Shown: positions 54,801 through 63,640, counted from the stretch's first letter. The stretch is DNA of 64,000 nucleotides from Ignavibacteria bacterium (GCA_016704345.1 JADJAH010000001.1:344501-408500), one strand, 5' to 3'. Made by a program: numbers and translations. The notes: generated by a model not told the origin, from the letters alone.

Positions 54801-56423
54801 GGTAAGGGTAATTTGAAAATCATTGGAGATATTCCTTACAGGAATCCGTTATCGGAAATTGATACACTGGTAGAAATAGATCTTTCAGACAAGCCGGCGA
54901 ATTTAAGATTAGCGTCAGAGAACTTCGTTCTGGATTATTTTCTCAAGCTCATACCTTCACTGCCTGATATCGGAGGAACTATGAACGGAGAAATTACCGC
55001 AACGGGAAATGCAGCTTCACCGGATCTTAAGGGCTCAATTACAATTAATGACGGACATTTCTATTCTGAGTTGACCGGGATGAATTACAAATATAAACTC
55101 AACACTTCCACTGAAAATTCAAATCTAGTTATCAGCGATCTTTCATTGTCGAGCAGTAATGATGAAGCCAGGCATTTTAATATATTCGGCAACATCGACT
55201 TCAGCGGAATGAAGATAAATGACATTGATCTCAGTACTTCCGGTGATATGGTATTTTTAGATGAAGATGTTGAGCAAAACGAGCTTGGCGTTTACGGATA
55301 CTTCAGGGCAGGCAGCGGATCACCTGCAATTAGGATAAAGGGTGATCTTGAAAAGTTAAGTGTAATAGGACAGCTGTTAATTACTGATGCAAAAATTTCA
55401 TCCGTACCTTTAGGAGGAAGTGGCTACGATAATAAGCTTGATAACTTTACTTACATTACTGTCTCGGATTCTGCAAACAATTACAAAAAAGATTCTCTGC
55501 AAATTACTGGGTCAAGTGATTTCTATAAAATAAATCCATTTGCCAGATACAAATATACTTTCGACGAAGAAGAAACCTCAGCAGCTGACATTCTTGATTT
55601 GGATATAAATGTAAAGACTCAGAAGAATATCTATGTTTCAATTGATTTTGATAATTTAACTAAAGACCGTCTTTTCGGAGAGATCACAGCTGATCTGAAT
55701 TTAAAAACCGCCGATAATGAATTTCATGCCACAGGCGATGTCGATATTGTAAATAATTCTTATTACAGATTCTATAAAGACTTCAAACTTAACAATAGCA
55801 AAATATCATTCAACGGCCCAATATCAAATCCGATCCTTAATATACAGGCAGTCCATGAAGGCGTGAAGAACACACAGCAGTTTGGAATTGTCTCAAGCAT
55901 TCCGGTTGAAGTAATGCTTACAATAAAAGGTGATCTTGATAAACCGGCTATTGAGCTTAAGTTAATTGAGGACGGAACTACTGTCAGCGGGACCGATGCA
56001 CAGGCTGATGCAATAACTTTTCTGCTATTTGGTAAATATAAAAGCGAACTTTCAACTACAGAAAGAACTGCAGTTGCATCGAGTCTTGGTACTAGCCTTG
56101 GCTCTCTTTATATTTCATCAATAGTATCACAGACCGTAAGAGATATACTTCCGTTTATAATAGACGCGCAGTTCAAGTATTCTGAAGGAAGTGTTGCTGA
56201 TACTGATCTTGAGTTTACATCAGAGTTAGGTGAAGCGACAATAAGGGTTGGAGGAAAATTACTGAAAGAGATCCGCAACTTCGAATTTGTGATTGACTAT
56301 CCGTTGAATAATTTTTTAGGACTAAATCTGCCGGAAACGCTCATGCTTGAGTTTTCCCGGGAAGAAGAGAGTAATACTTTATTCGGAAGTTCGGAAACAT
56401 CAACAAACACAGGGATAAAATAG
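51879..56423 (+). CDS. tamB: TamB-like (AsmA superfamily) envelope protein
   Basis: 1514 aa. An N-terminal signal anchor (I-F-L-W-V-T-G-I-L-L-I-L-L-I-G-I-F-L-F) is followed by very long repetitive beta-strand sequence characteristic of the lipid-transport groove of TamB/AsmA/VPS13-like proteins. The C-terminal DUF490 domain contains D-A-Q-A-D-A-I-T-F-L-L-F-G and R-V-G-G-K-L-L-K-E-I-R-N. It spans the periplasm and, with an Omp85 partner, moves lipid or helps assemble outer-membrane proteins. No upstream ribosome site is visible. The TamA-like Omp85 gene lies immediately downstream, convergent, with a 16-nt gap. Confidence 0.9.
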   Translation: MNKIISKGLKIFLWVTGILLILLIGIFLFVQTNTFNKLALDYAVENLNEGLQRNDGMIHVTSLNGNIFTGLQLDSGNITLGNDTLMKFNYIDLKYDIWGLLDKRILLDHVIISSPEISFNKIRDSTENMLWNFSKLFSSSDEADTSASAFDWDISVNKLKIENGFLNTRDELSDSLLFLKAKTNTQTEFDFNNLTLTDLNLELNAEYFSDNKSIEMKSFSFTTNSGLNVNSFVFKAEIDEEDTVTEITAFEISTNRSHIKFNKLLLNNFNPFDTTTFENFKDKDFEADIDIKKIDFSDLRFFVPDADMLYSAVSLAILAKGKYGDFNVSDLTLRLPDSYVNIKGNVRHLHEPDSLYLNISAEDLDVLTKDINTVYNDNSIPDLSYLGRVKADLNFNGTLEKFYSKFDIASYAGSADGFVYMDLENENYNGKISTVNLDLGKILRDNSLKSRLNLYTEFSGRGFEPGAMATSIKYNLSNSYIAGFDIRISEGSVNLSGNNADVNIRHISSFGSVTTKGRVNIANTDNPVYALTGRVTNLNIAKLTKNDEDKSSLNFSYNIKGRGISPENINGNYDFVIDDSYFANNQIPQTPLDIEVRTTGDDNAVIVSSDFFEFNAEGHFDISSLGNVLSYNVGSIAEKFQNKLTPDSAAILAPYAVSNISNSSNYYPELNSNFNLHYELVFKDTAMTNRLLQPFGIIYNGDISGNIANDQSGFSFDAWINAKDFVYHDTAIILDNFKSDISISNNYSLLTDDNSFSSIEMDLMTTGDRISFGSTIFDSVQIDIDMKNSLADFHFKALQDSGMYASVKGKADLMSGIIVATVDSAEVTYNNISISNANHWIVNYSPNQKVNFEQFAVKSLETVLNVNGDFVFNGMSDLKIVGKDIEISDIHTLINSQDTGRVMIAKEYPVKGHISDLIINFKGDLENPELNLKLNSELLKYRDLKEEFNIGDFRAEINYKDNMAATDIIFTNAEGKGNLKIIGDIPYRNPLSEIDTLVEIDLSDKPANLRLASENFVLDYFLKLIPSLPDIGGTMNGEITATGNAASPDLKGSITINDGHFYSELTGMNYKYKLNTSTENSNLVISDLSLSSSNDEARHFNIFGNIDFSGMKINDIDLSTSGDMVFLDEDVEQNELGVYGYFRAGSGSPAIRIKGDLEKLSVIGQLLITDAKISSVPLGGSGYDNKLDNFTYITVSDSANNYKKDSLQITGSSDFYKINPFARYKYTFDEEETSAADILDLDINVKTQKNIYVSIDFDNLTKDRLFGEITADLNLKTADNEFHATGDVDIVNNSYYRFYKDFKLNNSKISFNGPISNPILNIQAVHEGVKNTQQFGIVSSIPVEVMLTIKGDLDKPAIELKLIEDGTTVSGTDAQADAITFLLFGKYKSELSTTERTAVASSLGTSLGSLYISSIVSQTVRDILPFIIDAQFKYSEGSVADTDLEFTSELGEATIRVGGKLLKEIRNFEFVIDYPLNNFLGLNLPETLMLEFSREEESNTLFGSSETSTNTGIK

Positions 56424-56439
56424 TATACCGTATAAAATA

Positions 56440-58377
56440 TTAGAACGCTTCGCCAATACCAAAGTGTACTACAAATCTGTCTTTAAAGACATTTTCCAGA
56501 TCACTAAAGAGCCACTTGTTTCCCGTAGTGCCCGGATCATAAAGCTTAAATCCAAGATCAACCCTTACAGGACCAATGAATACATTATACCTTACGCCAA
56601 ATCCCACAGCCAACGCTATCTGATCTAATCTGAAATCATTGTCAGCAGCCCAAACATTTCCGTAGTCAAAGAATACAGCGGCACTTATATTTTTAGTGAA
56701 ATTTTCCGCCTGCGGGAATAATTTTTTACGAAGCTCTACACTTCCTTCCAGTAAAAAATCTCCGCCGTCATTCGTATTTGCAAGCGCACCATTATCTCTG
56801 GCTCCCCAGCCTCTTACACTGCTGCTGCCTCCGCTGAAAAATTTATAAAATGAAGACAGCGGAATAAGCCTGTCCCCGCTTCCATACTGAATAATATCAC
56901 CGACTAAAAACTTGGTTGCAAAAACCGTATTGCCCGGTTTCCGGGAAACATTAAAATAGAAATTGTTGCTTGTAAACAGTTTGATATATTGTGAATAGTA
57001 AACATTAGGTTTAAGCGTATTGATAATCAGCTTCGGCAGGAGTCCACCGCTTCCCACAGTAATTGAATGGAAAAAACCTTTTGATGGAGAGAAAACATCA
57101 TTGGTATTATCATGTACAAAAGTCATGCTTAGCAGTGAATTGAGTGTAGTTGTGGTTGGTCCCGTCGCAGTATCATATGTGAATCTCAAAAGCTCTGCCG
57201 AAAGATCAACCGAAGCATTATTGTAGAATGTAAAATCCGTGAAAGTTTGCAGATAAGAAGTAAGATTGCCGATGTAATAATTTTTAGATTCCTCAATATT
57301 ATATAATCCAAGTGTTAACTTGTCCGTAAGAAAGGAGTTATTGTTGAAAATATGCGGCTGTGTAATCGCCGCTGAAAATTCAATACGGTTTATATCAAGA
57401 GAATTGATAAGGCCGTCAAATGCAAGCGTCATGATCTTTCCGCTTCTGTCCAGATATTTATTTACATATTGAACTCCCCCGCCCACGTAGAAAATATTAT
57501 CTATCACTACAGATGTTGCATAAGGACCGATCTCTGTTTTTTTATTGAGAATTATTTCCGCGTTAAAGTCCACTTTACCTTCATTTACTTCATAAGGACT
57601 GATACGGGCGCTTTGAACGATCGGGATCTTTGAAATGTTAGCTTCACTCAGCAGTTTAATTTCCTTACTGTAAATATCTCCTTCTTTGTATGCGATTTCT
57701 TTTTTCATGAGTTCGCTTTCTACTCCGTACTTATTATTTGAAATTCTAATGTTTGTTTTACCAAAAGTAAATATTGAATCCGCTCCCGTAAAATTTATTG
57801 TAACTGAAAGTAATGGATCAGACAAGTCGTCATATTTTTTTATCACAGTACCGGAATCCTGTTTTATACCTGCGTTCATGTAGCCATTATTCTGAAGCAG
57901 ATCAATTATCTCATTTGTCTGCTGCATTATCAGGCTTTTATAATAATAACCTTTTGCTTTAATTTTTTTAATTTTTCGCATAAGTCTTTCAGTATTGCCT
58001 GCGACTTTGTCCAGACCTGTGTAGATCAGAGAATCAATTCTGAAATGTTTGTTCTCAGTGACAAGTATTTTAATATATACTTCTTCTTCGATAAGATCAT
58101 ATCTTACATTGGTATCTACCTTCACATCAAAGAATCCATTGTCAAAATAGAATTTCTGCAATTTATAAATATTATCTCCCAGAACCTGCGGTTTATAAAC
58201 ATCGGATTCATTTATCCCCAAAGCGGAGATAAGAATATCTTCATCAAACGAATTTGTATCCGTGTGTGTAACACTTATTTCTTCAATGGTCAGCAGCTGA
58301 GAATATGTAATGCGCGGCACTAAAGAGGTAAGAAACAGCAGGACAAATAACAGCAAATATTTATTTTGCAGTTTCAT
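56440..58377 (-). CDS. TamA-like Omp85-family outer-membrane protein
   Basis: 645 aa. Signal peptide to about TYSQ-L. Residues about 28-290 are POTRA domains (Y-K-L-Q-K-F-Y-F-D-N-G-F-F-D-V-K-V and Q-N-N-G-Y-M-N-A-G-I repeated pattern). The C-terminal 16-strand barrel contains the lid-lock V-R-G-W-G of Omp85 proteins and a terminal strand ending H-F-G-I-G-E-A-F. Length and POTRA number fit TamA rather than BamA. It is the likely partner of the neighbouring TamB. It overlaps the FAD-Rieske gene by 17 nt, so it is transcribed with that gene and the AI-2E-type transporter. Confidence 0.88.
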   Translation of the reverse strand: MKLQNKYLLLFVLLFLTSLVPRITYSQLLTIEEISVTHTDTNSFDEDILISALGINESDVYKPQVLGDNIYKLQKFYFDNGFFDVKVDTNVRYDLIEEEVYIKILVTENKHFRIDSLIYTGLDKVAGNTERLMRKIKKIKAKGYYYKSLIMQQTNEIIDLLQNNGYMNAGIKQDSGTVIKKYDDLSDPLLSVTINFTGADSIFTFGKTNIRISNNKYGVESELMKKEIAYKEGDIYSKEIKLLSEANISKIPIVQSARISPYEVNEGKVDFNAEIILNKKTEIGPYATSVVIDNIFYVGGGVQYVNKYLDRSGKIMTLAFDGLINSLDINRIEFSAAITQPHIFNNNSFLTDKLTLGLYNIEESKNYYIGNLTSYLQTFTDFTFYNNASVDLSAELLRFTYDTATGPTTTTLNSLLSMTFVHDNTNDVFSPSKGFFHSITVGSGGLLPKLIINTLKPNVYYSQYIKLFTSNNFYFNVSRKPGNTVFATKFLVGDIIQYGSGDRLIPLSSFYKFFSGGSSSVRGWGARDNGALANTNDGGDFLLEGSVELRKKLFPQAENFTKNISAAVFFDYGNVWAADNDFRLDQIALAVGFGVRYNVFIGPVRVDLGFKLYDPGTTGNKWLFSDLENVFKDRFVVHFGIGEAF

Positions 58378-59890
58378 TGATTGATATCTTCTTCATGTCT
58401 GAAATTGCGGGTCCGTTTAATACTTTTCCAATGCAGTCAAACCTTGAGCCATGACAAGGACAGTCCCAGCTTTTTTCCACATTATTCCAGTGCAGAACGC
58501 ATTTTAAATGGGGACAAAGTGCTGAGAACTTGTGAACGTTTCCTTCAGAATCCTTATAAACAGCGAACTTCTCAAACCCATCTCTTAATACTGCCCCTTC
58601 TTCGCTGTTAACATCTTCTGCGTTCTCAACATTGCCCGGAGTTACAAAATCTACATATTGAGAGAGGACATTAGCTCCTTCTTTGATAAATTCACCCGCT
58701 GACTTTACTGTTATCCTTTTTGGATCATACAACTCTGACCATCTATTTTCTTTTCCGACTATCAAATCACAAATTAACATTCCGCCGTAAGTTGCGTGTG
58801 TCATGCCCATACCGGAATCTCCTGTCATAATATAGACATGTTCTGAATTTTCAGGATCCTTTCCAAGATAACTCAGCCCGTCAACTGGTTCTATCACCTG
58901 ACCTGACCATTTGTATTCAGGCAAAGTCAGACCATCAAAATGTTTTATTGACCATTCCTCAAGTCTTTCAAATCTCTCTTCAGGATCTTCTTCCTGCCCT
59001 GTTTTATGATCTTCACCTCCGATTATCAAAACATCATTCTCTTCATCAGGATGAACTCTTATGTAATGATACGGTTCTTCCGTATCCCAGTACAGAGCAA
59101 CAGGAACAGAATTCTTTTTGATCTTATATCCTATGACATAAGTTCTATACGCGGACTGCTTTGTATGAATGGCAAGATAATCGCTTATCGGACTGTTAGT
59201 AGCTATTACTGCATCACGGGTTTTAATAGAAAATCCGTTGCGGGTATTTATAATTACATTTTCCTTACTGTCTTCAATTCTGTTTGCAAAAGTTCCGGTA
59301 AAAATTTTTCCGTTCATTCTTAAAATTGCACCGGCAAGAGCAGAAACATATTTCAGCACATGAAATTGAGCCTGCCCTGGAAACTTTAGTGTATTGTGAT
59401 CTTCAAATGATTTTAAAGGTGAAGTCGAAATCTCAACTTCCATCCCGGCACGCATTGCTGCTTCATGCTCTTCGGTGAATAGTGTATCATCCGGTTTAAA
59501 AAATAAGTACCCGTCAACTTTTTTAAAGTCACAAAGTATGTTTTCCTTTTGTATGATTCTTTCAATTTCATAAACTGCGGAGCGCTGACTCTGTGAAGCA
59601 AGGTTCGCTGCATCTTTGCCATGAAGTTCTTCCATCCTGCTAAACCCGTCATCAATTACAGAGGATATGTGAGCAGTAGTATTTCCTGTTTCTCCCCCGC
59701 CGAGATTTCCGTCATCAATTACAATCACTTTCTTTCCTTCTGTAGCAAGCAAATAAGCGCAGGTAATACCGGAAATCCCTGCACCTATGATGCAAACTTC
59801 CGCTTCCGTATTTTCTTTTAAAGTCTCAAATTCCCGGACTTTAAATGTATCTGTCCAAACTGAAAGGGTTTTTCCGCAATTCTTATCCAT
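58361..59890 (-). CDS. FAD-dependent oxidoreductase with C-terminal Rieske domain
   Basis: 509 aa. N-terminal DAO-type FAD domain: I-I-G-A-G-I-S-G-I-T-C-A-Y near residue 35, G-G-G-E-T-G-N-T-T-A-H around 65-75, and G-D-S-G-M-G-M-T-H-A-T-Y-G late. C-terminal Rieske [2Fe-2S] ligands are C-P-H-L-K-C and C-P-C-H-G-S. The architecture matches the YhfW-type proteins of unknown substrate. No signal peptide. Tight spacing (1 nt) after the AI-2E-type transporter gene and 17-nt overlap with the Omp85 gene define an operon. Confidence 0.9.
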   Translation of the reverse strand: MDKNCGKTLSVWTDTFKVREFETLKENTEAEVCIIGAGISGITCAYLLATEGKKVIVIDDGNLGGGETGNTTAHISSVIDDGFSRMEELHGKDAANLASQSQRSAVYEIERIIQKENILCDFKKVDGYLFFKPDDTLFTEEHEAAMRAGMEVEISTSPLKSFEDHNTLKFPGQAQFHVLKYVSALAGAILRMNGKIFTGTFANRIEDSKENVIINTRNGFSIKTRDAVIATNSPISDYLAIHTKQSAYRTYVIGYKIKKNSVPVALYWDTEEPYHYIRVHPDEENDVLIIGGEDHKTGQEEDPEERFERLEEWSIKHFDGLTLPEYKWSGQVIEPVDGLSYLGKDPENSEHVYIMTGDSGMGMTHATYGGMLICDLIVGKENRWSELYDPKRITVKSAGEFIKEGANVLSQYVDFVTPGNVENAEDVNSEEGAVLRDGFEKFAVYKDSEGNVHKFSALCPHLKCVLHWNNVEKSWDCPCHGSRFDCIGKVLNGPAISDMKKISINETAK

Positions 59891-59891
59891 A

Positions 59892-61025
59892 TTACTTTAT
59901 CTCCTTACCTTCATCTTTAATTTTGATTTTACGCCTTTCGGTAAAACTATTTATAAATTTTGTATTGACCGGAATTTCAATGCCAATTAGCAAACCATAC
60001 GGCTTCATCGGTTCGATCCTGTCAAATATTATTTTCACTATTGCCGTTAATGGTATCGCAATAAACATACCGGAAATACCAAACATTGCACCGAAGATCA
60101 AAACAACTATGATTGAAACTAATGCATTGATCTTTACACGGGATGCCACAACAAGCGGAATTATGAAATTGTTATCGATGAATTGTATTAAAAGGTAGAC
60201 TCCCAGTACCAACAATGGTGAAATAAAAGAATCCTGTGTTACAATAGCTACGAGCATCGGCAATGCTGTTGAAACGACGCCGCCTATATAAGGAATTACA
60301 TTTAATAAGGCTCCGATTATTCCAAGAAGTATCGCGTATTCAATACCGAGTATTAGCAATCCGACTGAATTCAATACTGACATTATAATTATTTCAAGCA
60401 CGAGACCGACCAAATAAGATTGTATCATCTTATTGCCTTCTGTCATCACCTCTTTTATGGTCTTTTGATTTTCTTTCTCGCTAACCTGTTCAATGAATCC
60501 GAGAAATAATTTCTGATAGTACAGGAAAAGGTATGCATATACAGGAATTAACAGCCAAACTACAATTAGTTCTGTTAAAGTCATTACTGTATAACCTATC
60601 ACTGCGCCGGTTCCTTCAAACAAAGATTTACTCCAGTTATCAATCTGCGTATCTATTGCATTCATGCTTATATTGAACTCAGATGATACCCAATTCTTAC
60701 TTTGGTCCAGGACAATGTTAAATTTTTCCTTGAACATCGGTAGTGATTCATTGAATAAACTAAGCTGAACCATAAAGAAATATATCAATCCGCTTAAAAA
60801 CAATATCCCGACTGTAAGGGCTAAAGTAATTGCTACAGTACGAGGGAGCTTCAACCTCTGAAAAAAACTTACCATCGGGTCAAGAAGTATTGCAATAAGC
60901 AGCGCGAAAAATATTGGCATGATTATATCCTGTCCGATATAAGACAAAAATCCAAATGCCAGTATACCAACAAAAAAAATGGAAAATTTTATGTAAAATG
61001 GTATGTTGTCAAATGTTGTATTCAT
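59892..61025 (-). CDS. AI-2E family transporter (PerM/YdiK type)
   Basis: 377 aa, seven or eight membrane spans. Family signatures P-R-T-V-A-I-T-L-A, then L-N-V-I-P-Y-I-G-G near residue 260 and the Q-F-I-D-N-N-F-I-I-P span. Members carry out efflux of small molecules or sodium/proton exchange; AI-2 transport itself is proven only for few. First gene of the operon with the FAD-Rieske and Omp85 genes. Confidence 0.92.
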   Translation of the reverse strand: MNTTFDNIPFYIKFSIFFVGILAFGFLSYIGQDIIMPIFFALLIAILLDPMVSFFQRLKLPRTVAITLALTVGILFLSGLIYFFMVQLSLFNESLPMFKEKFNIVLDQSKNWVSSEFNISMNAIDTQIDNWSKSLFEGTGAVIGYTVMTLTELIVVWLLIPVYAYLFLYYQKLFLGFIEQVSEKENQKTIKEVMTEGNKMIQSYLVGLVLEIIIMSVLNSVGLLILGIEYAILLGIIGALLNVIPYIGGVVSTALPMLVAIVTQDSFISPLLVLGVYLLIQFIDNNFIIPLVVASRVKINALVSIIVVLIFGAMFGISGMFIAIPLTAIVKIIFDRIEPMKPYGLLIGIEIPVNTKFINSFTERRKIKIKDEGKEIK

Positions 61026-61420
61026 TTTTTCTGATTTAAATTTTTATCAATTGGCCGGTGCTGTTGCATATAACATCGGCAAACGTAATACAGTAATTTT
61101 TATTCTTTTATTCAGCATATCTTTCTGTTCCTGAATCTGTGCTTTGCAACAGCATCAATCGGTTTGATATATTTGTCTGCATGTTGAAAGCTGAGATATT
61201 TTCAAACTCCGGGAATGAACCTTTACCGTTTGTCCTTTCCACAATATCAAATCAAGAATGTCATCCCTAGCTGCACCTTATGATTTCAAAAGTAAACGGA
61301 TGAAACATTTTGTATGCTTCATCCGTGTTCTTTAGAGATCATTAACCGAATCCAATTTAAGACTCCGCTTAATAAATCATTCAATAATTAATCGAAATCT
61401 CCAAATCGTTTTGCTCAATT
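61026..61420 (-). other. Gene-free leader of the AI-2E operon
   Basis: 395 nt with no credible gene. It contains a 9-bp hairpin ACGGATGAA / TTCATCCGT (61296-61326) that is probably the terminator of the OmpX-like gene on the minus strand. No sigma-54-type promoter was found here, in contrast to the flanking units. Confidence 0.55.
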
Positions 61421-61942
61421 TTACAATTTAAAATCGATCCCTAACTCAAGCGGATAGAAGTCATTATTTCCTAACCCAACTCTGAGTGTAGCTGCGACTT
61501 TACTGCTGAAGAAATATCTCGCTCCGAGCTGACCCCAAACCCAAACACCGCTGCTGTAACTTTCATCATCAATTACATTGTTGTTTCCGTTCACATCAGA
61601 TGACACCTTGTTATACCCGACGGTAACTCCCACATACGGAACAAATTCACCTGCACCGATATTGGTAAAATTATAATTTACCTGAGCGCCCAACGAAGAG
61701 AAATTATATTCCCGTGAACTGCCATTTTCTGTATATCCATGATATCTGTAAAGACCACCTATGCCTACAACCCCGGTTAGGGAACTGGATATCATTGATT
61801 CAAAGCTGGCACCTAATACGGGTGAGGTACCTTGTGTTCCCAGACCGATTGATCCTCCCAGAAAATTGTCACCTTGTCTTACCTGAGCATTCAACGTTAG
61901 TGCCGGTATTAGCAGCAGCATAATCATTGTTAGCTTTTTCAT
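61421..61942 (-). CDS. Small outer-membrane beta-barrel (OmpX/OmpW-like)
   Basis: 173 aa. Signal peptide ends L-N-A-Q. About eight amphipathic strands (G-G-S-I-G-L-G-T-Q-G-T-S, F-V-P-Y-V-G-V-T-V-G-Y) and a terminal strand E-L-G-I-D-F-K-L fit an eight-stranded barrel. It is the last gene of the minus-strand stress cluster, 23 nt after the small lipoprotein gene. Confidence 0.78.
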   Translation of the reverse strand: MKKLTMIMLLLIPALTLNAQVRQGDNFLGGSIGLGTQGTSPVLGASFESMISSSLTGVVGIGGLYRYHGYTENGSSREYNFSSLGAQVNYNFTNIGAGEFVPYVGVTVGYNKVSSDVNGNNNVIDDESYSSGVWVWGQLGARYFFSSKVAATLRVGLGNNDFYPLELGIDFKL

Positions 61943-61965
61943 TTATTTATCTGTTTAAGTTTATG

Positions 61966-62136
61966 TTACTTTGCAAAAAGTCTTACAATAAAAGCTATTA
62001 CAGCTACTACTGCAATTACTACAATAATTCCAACCCATATTCCCGCTTGGAATATGTTTCCTATAACTTCGCAGCCTGTAGCTGTAATCGAAATTAAAGT
62101 TATGCTTAGAATTGCCAAAAGTTTTTTCGTGTTCAT
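61966..62136 (-). CDS. Small membrane lipoprotein (56 aa)
   Basis: MNTKKLLAILSITL with lipobox T-A-T-G-C (Cys22), then G-N-I-F-Q-A-G-I-W-V-G and a hydrophobic span ending R-L-F-A-K. This matches a small family common in Bacteroidota stress clusters that databases sometimes mislabel as phosphatidate cytidylyltransferase. Function unknown. It is too short for most gene callers. Confidence 0.72.
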   Translation of the reverse strand: MNTKKLLAILSITLISITATGCEVIGNIFQAGIWVGIIVVIAVVAVIAFIVRLFAK

Positions 62137-62172
62137 TTTATTGTTGTTTTAATATACCTTTTATTTTCTCAC

Positions 62173-62315
62173 TTACTCATTTAATACTTCTCCTTCGTCA
62201 TCTTCATTTTTCTTCACCCAAGATCCGGTTTAGGGTCCATTCTGAACTCTAAACCGGGTTGAGTGTTCTGAGTTTTCATCGGCTGCAACTTCTTTTTTTC
62301 TATACCCTTTTGCAT
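62173..62315 (-). CDS. Possible small acidic protein, frame-interrupted
   Basis: ATG at 62315 (or 62279) reads through N-T-Q-P-G-L-E-F-R-M-D-P-K-P-D-L-G and stops at a TGA. One extra C in the run 62217-62219 would continue as V-K-K-N-E-D-D-E-G-E-V-L-N-E to 62173. The Q-P-G-x-E-x-x-M-x-P-K-P word resembles the N-terminal tail of stress-type short-chain dehydrogenases. Ribosome site is weak. Treat as tentative. Confidence 0.3.
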
Positions 62316-62342
62316 AATTCTCTTAGCCTTATTAGTTATTTA

Positions 62343-62492
62343 TCATACAGGGTTTCTTCCCTGTATCAGCCTGAAGATTACAACTACCACTGCTATTACC
62401 AACAGGACGTGAATAAATCCTCCCATTGTATAGGATGTTACCATTCCCAGTAACCATAAAACCACGAGTATTGCAAATATTGTCCACAACAT
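62343..62492 (-). CDS. lmo0937-family small membrane protein (49 aa)
   Basis: MLWTIFAILVVLWLLGMV, then G-G-F-I-H-V-L-L-V-I-A-V-V-V-V-I-F and R-L-I-Q-G-R-N-P-V. Two membrane spans with a central G-G-x-I-H motif are the signature of the lmo0937 family, a stress-induced membrane protein of unknown function. A strong GGAGG ribosome site lies 8 nt upstream of the ATG. Confidence 0.88.
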   Translation of the reverse strand: MLWTIFAILVVLWLLGMVTSYTMGGFIHVLLVIAVVVVIFRLIQGRNPV

Positions 62493-62533
62493 TTTAAATC
62501 CTCCTTTTTGTTGTTTTAGTTTGAAAAAAATTA

Positions 62534-62962
62534 TTAAGCTTCTCTGTTTGCGAGCTGAGAGTTGACCATTAGTTTTTGCTTAAAGGTCCTGTAACCATTA
62601 GAAATTGCCGATACAAAATTCACACCATTAGCCAAAAGTTTTGTGCTGTAAAAGTGAGCAGCATTCAGAGTTTTGACTACAGCCTCACCTTTTGTTATGA
62701 CGTTTTCTGAAACATCTTCAATCTTATGAAACTGAACTTTAGACCTCTCTACAATCTCCTTTAAGTCATCAGTTACGAATTTCATATCTGCTATCACAGG
62801 AGATATCTGATTTGTGATCTCAATGACTTCGTTCTCTATTCTGGATATTGAAGACAAGAATTTTTTCAAAGAGATTATCAGGTATACCGCAAGTACAGAC
62901 AATGTTGCGAAGAAGATTACTTCAGCAATTCCAATGATTAAATTTAAATCGATGGAGTTCAT
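62534..62962 (-). CDS. DUF948-like membrane protein
   Basis: 142 aa from the ATG at 62962; the open frame continues upstream but overlaps the YtxH gene tail. One N-terminal membrane span (G-I-A-E-V-I-F-F-A-T-L-S-V-L-A-V-Y-L-I-I) is followed by coiled-coil sequence (I-S-R-I-E-N-E-V-I-E-I-T-N-Q-I). This is the general-stress DUF948 layout, typically paired with YtxH, as here. Confidence 0.78.
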   Translation of the reverse strand: MNSIDLNLIIGIAEVIFFATLSVLAVYLIISLKKFLSSISRIENEVIEITNQISPVIADMKFVTDDLKEIVERSKVQFHKIEDVSENVITKGEAVVKTLNAAHFYSTKLLANGVNFVSAISNGYRTFKQKLMVNSQLANREA

Positions 62963-62963
62963 T

Positions 62964-63512
62964 TCAATATTTGTTTTTGTTTTTGTCGTAATTCGAACCC
63001 TGACTATAACTTTTGGATTTATCACTGCTTTTGTCGTAGTTCGAACCGAGACTGTAATTTTTGGATCTATCACTGTTTTTGTTTCGTTCGTCGTTATAGG
63101 CATCGACCCCGGACTTAACTGCATCTTTAACTACGGCAACTTCATTCTCGACCATTTCTTTTCCGTTTGACAGATAATCCTCAACTCCTTTTACAATGGA
63201 GTCTGCCTTCTCTTTACCCTGATCGATCAATTCACTGGCGCCTGTTGTAATTGACTCTACCTTATTCTTGCCATCGTCAAGCATAGATTCAGCTTTACTT
63301 TTTACATCCGCTATCATGTTTGATCCTTTTTCCTTGGCATTGATGTAAAGTTGATTTGCATCTCCAAGCACTTCATTACTTTTTTCCGAAATATCCATTC
63401 TCAATTCTTTACCGCTTTTGGGAGCGAACAACAATGCTGCTATACCGCCTATAACACTTCCGGTCACTAACCCGGATACGAAGCTTTTTGGTTTTTTTTC
63501 TTCTCTGAACAT
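62964..63512 (-). CDS. YtxH-domain stress protein
   Basis: 182 aa from the ATG at 63512, chosen for the AAAGGAG ribosome site 8 nt upstream. YtxH motif G-L-V-T-G-S-V-I-G-G-I-A-A-L-L-F-A-P-K-S-G near residues 13-33 is a membrane-associated glycine-rich span. A long amphipathic helical tail follows, and the C-terminus holds two copies of S-x-G-S-N-Y-D-K (N-Y-S-L-G-S-N-Y-D-K, S-Y-S-Q-G-S-N-Y-D-K). First gene of the stress cluster; a consensus sigma-54 promoter lies about 130 nt upstream. Confidence 0.85.
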   Translation of the reverse strand: MFREEKKPKSFVSGLVTGSVIGGIAALLFAPKSGKELRMDISEKSNEVLGDANQLYINAKEKGSNMIADVKSKAESMLDDGKNKVESITTGASELIDQGKEKADSIVKGVEDYLSNGKEMVENEVAVVKDAVKSGVDAYNDERNKNSDRSKNYSLGSNYDKSSDKSKSYSQGSNYDKNKNKY

Positions 63513-63640
63513 TTTCTTTTCTCCTTTATGTTTAAATTTTAAAGAAAGTTGGTGTGTATGGATGAACAAGAGACTATACTTCTGCTCTTCACTATTCTAA
63601 ATTAGAATCATACATCAACTGTCCTTTACAGTATACTAAT

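Noticed and set aside
61026..61420. Sigma-54 promoter for the AI-2E operon
   Set aside because: No sequence there satisfies both the -24 and -12 elements at the required spacing.
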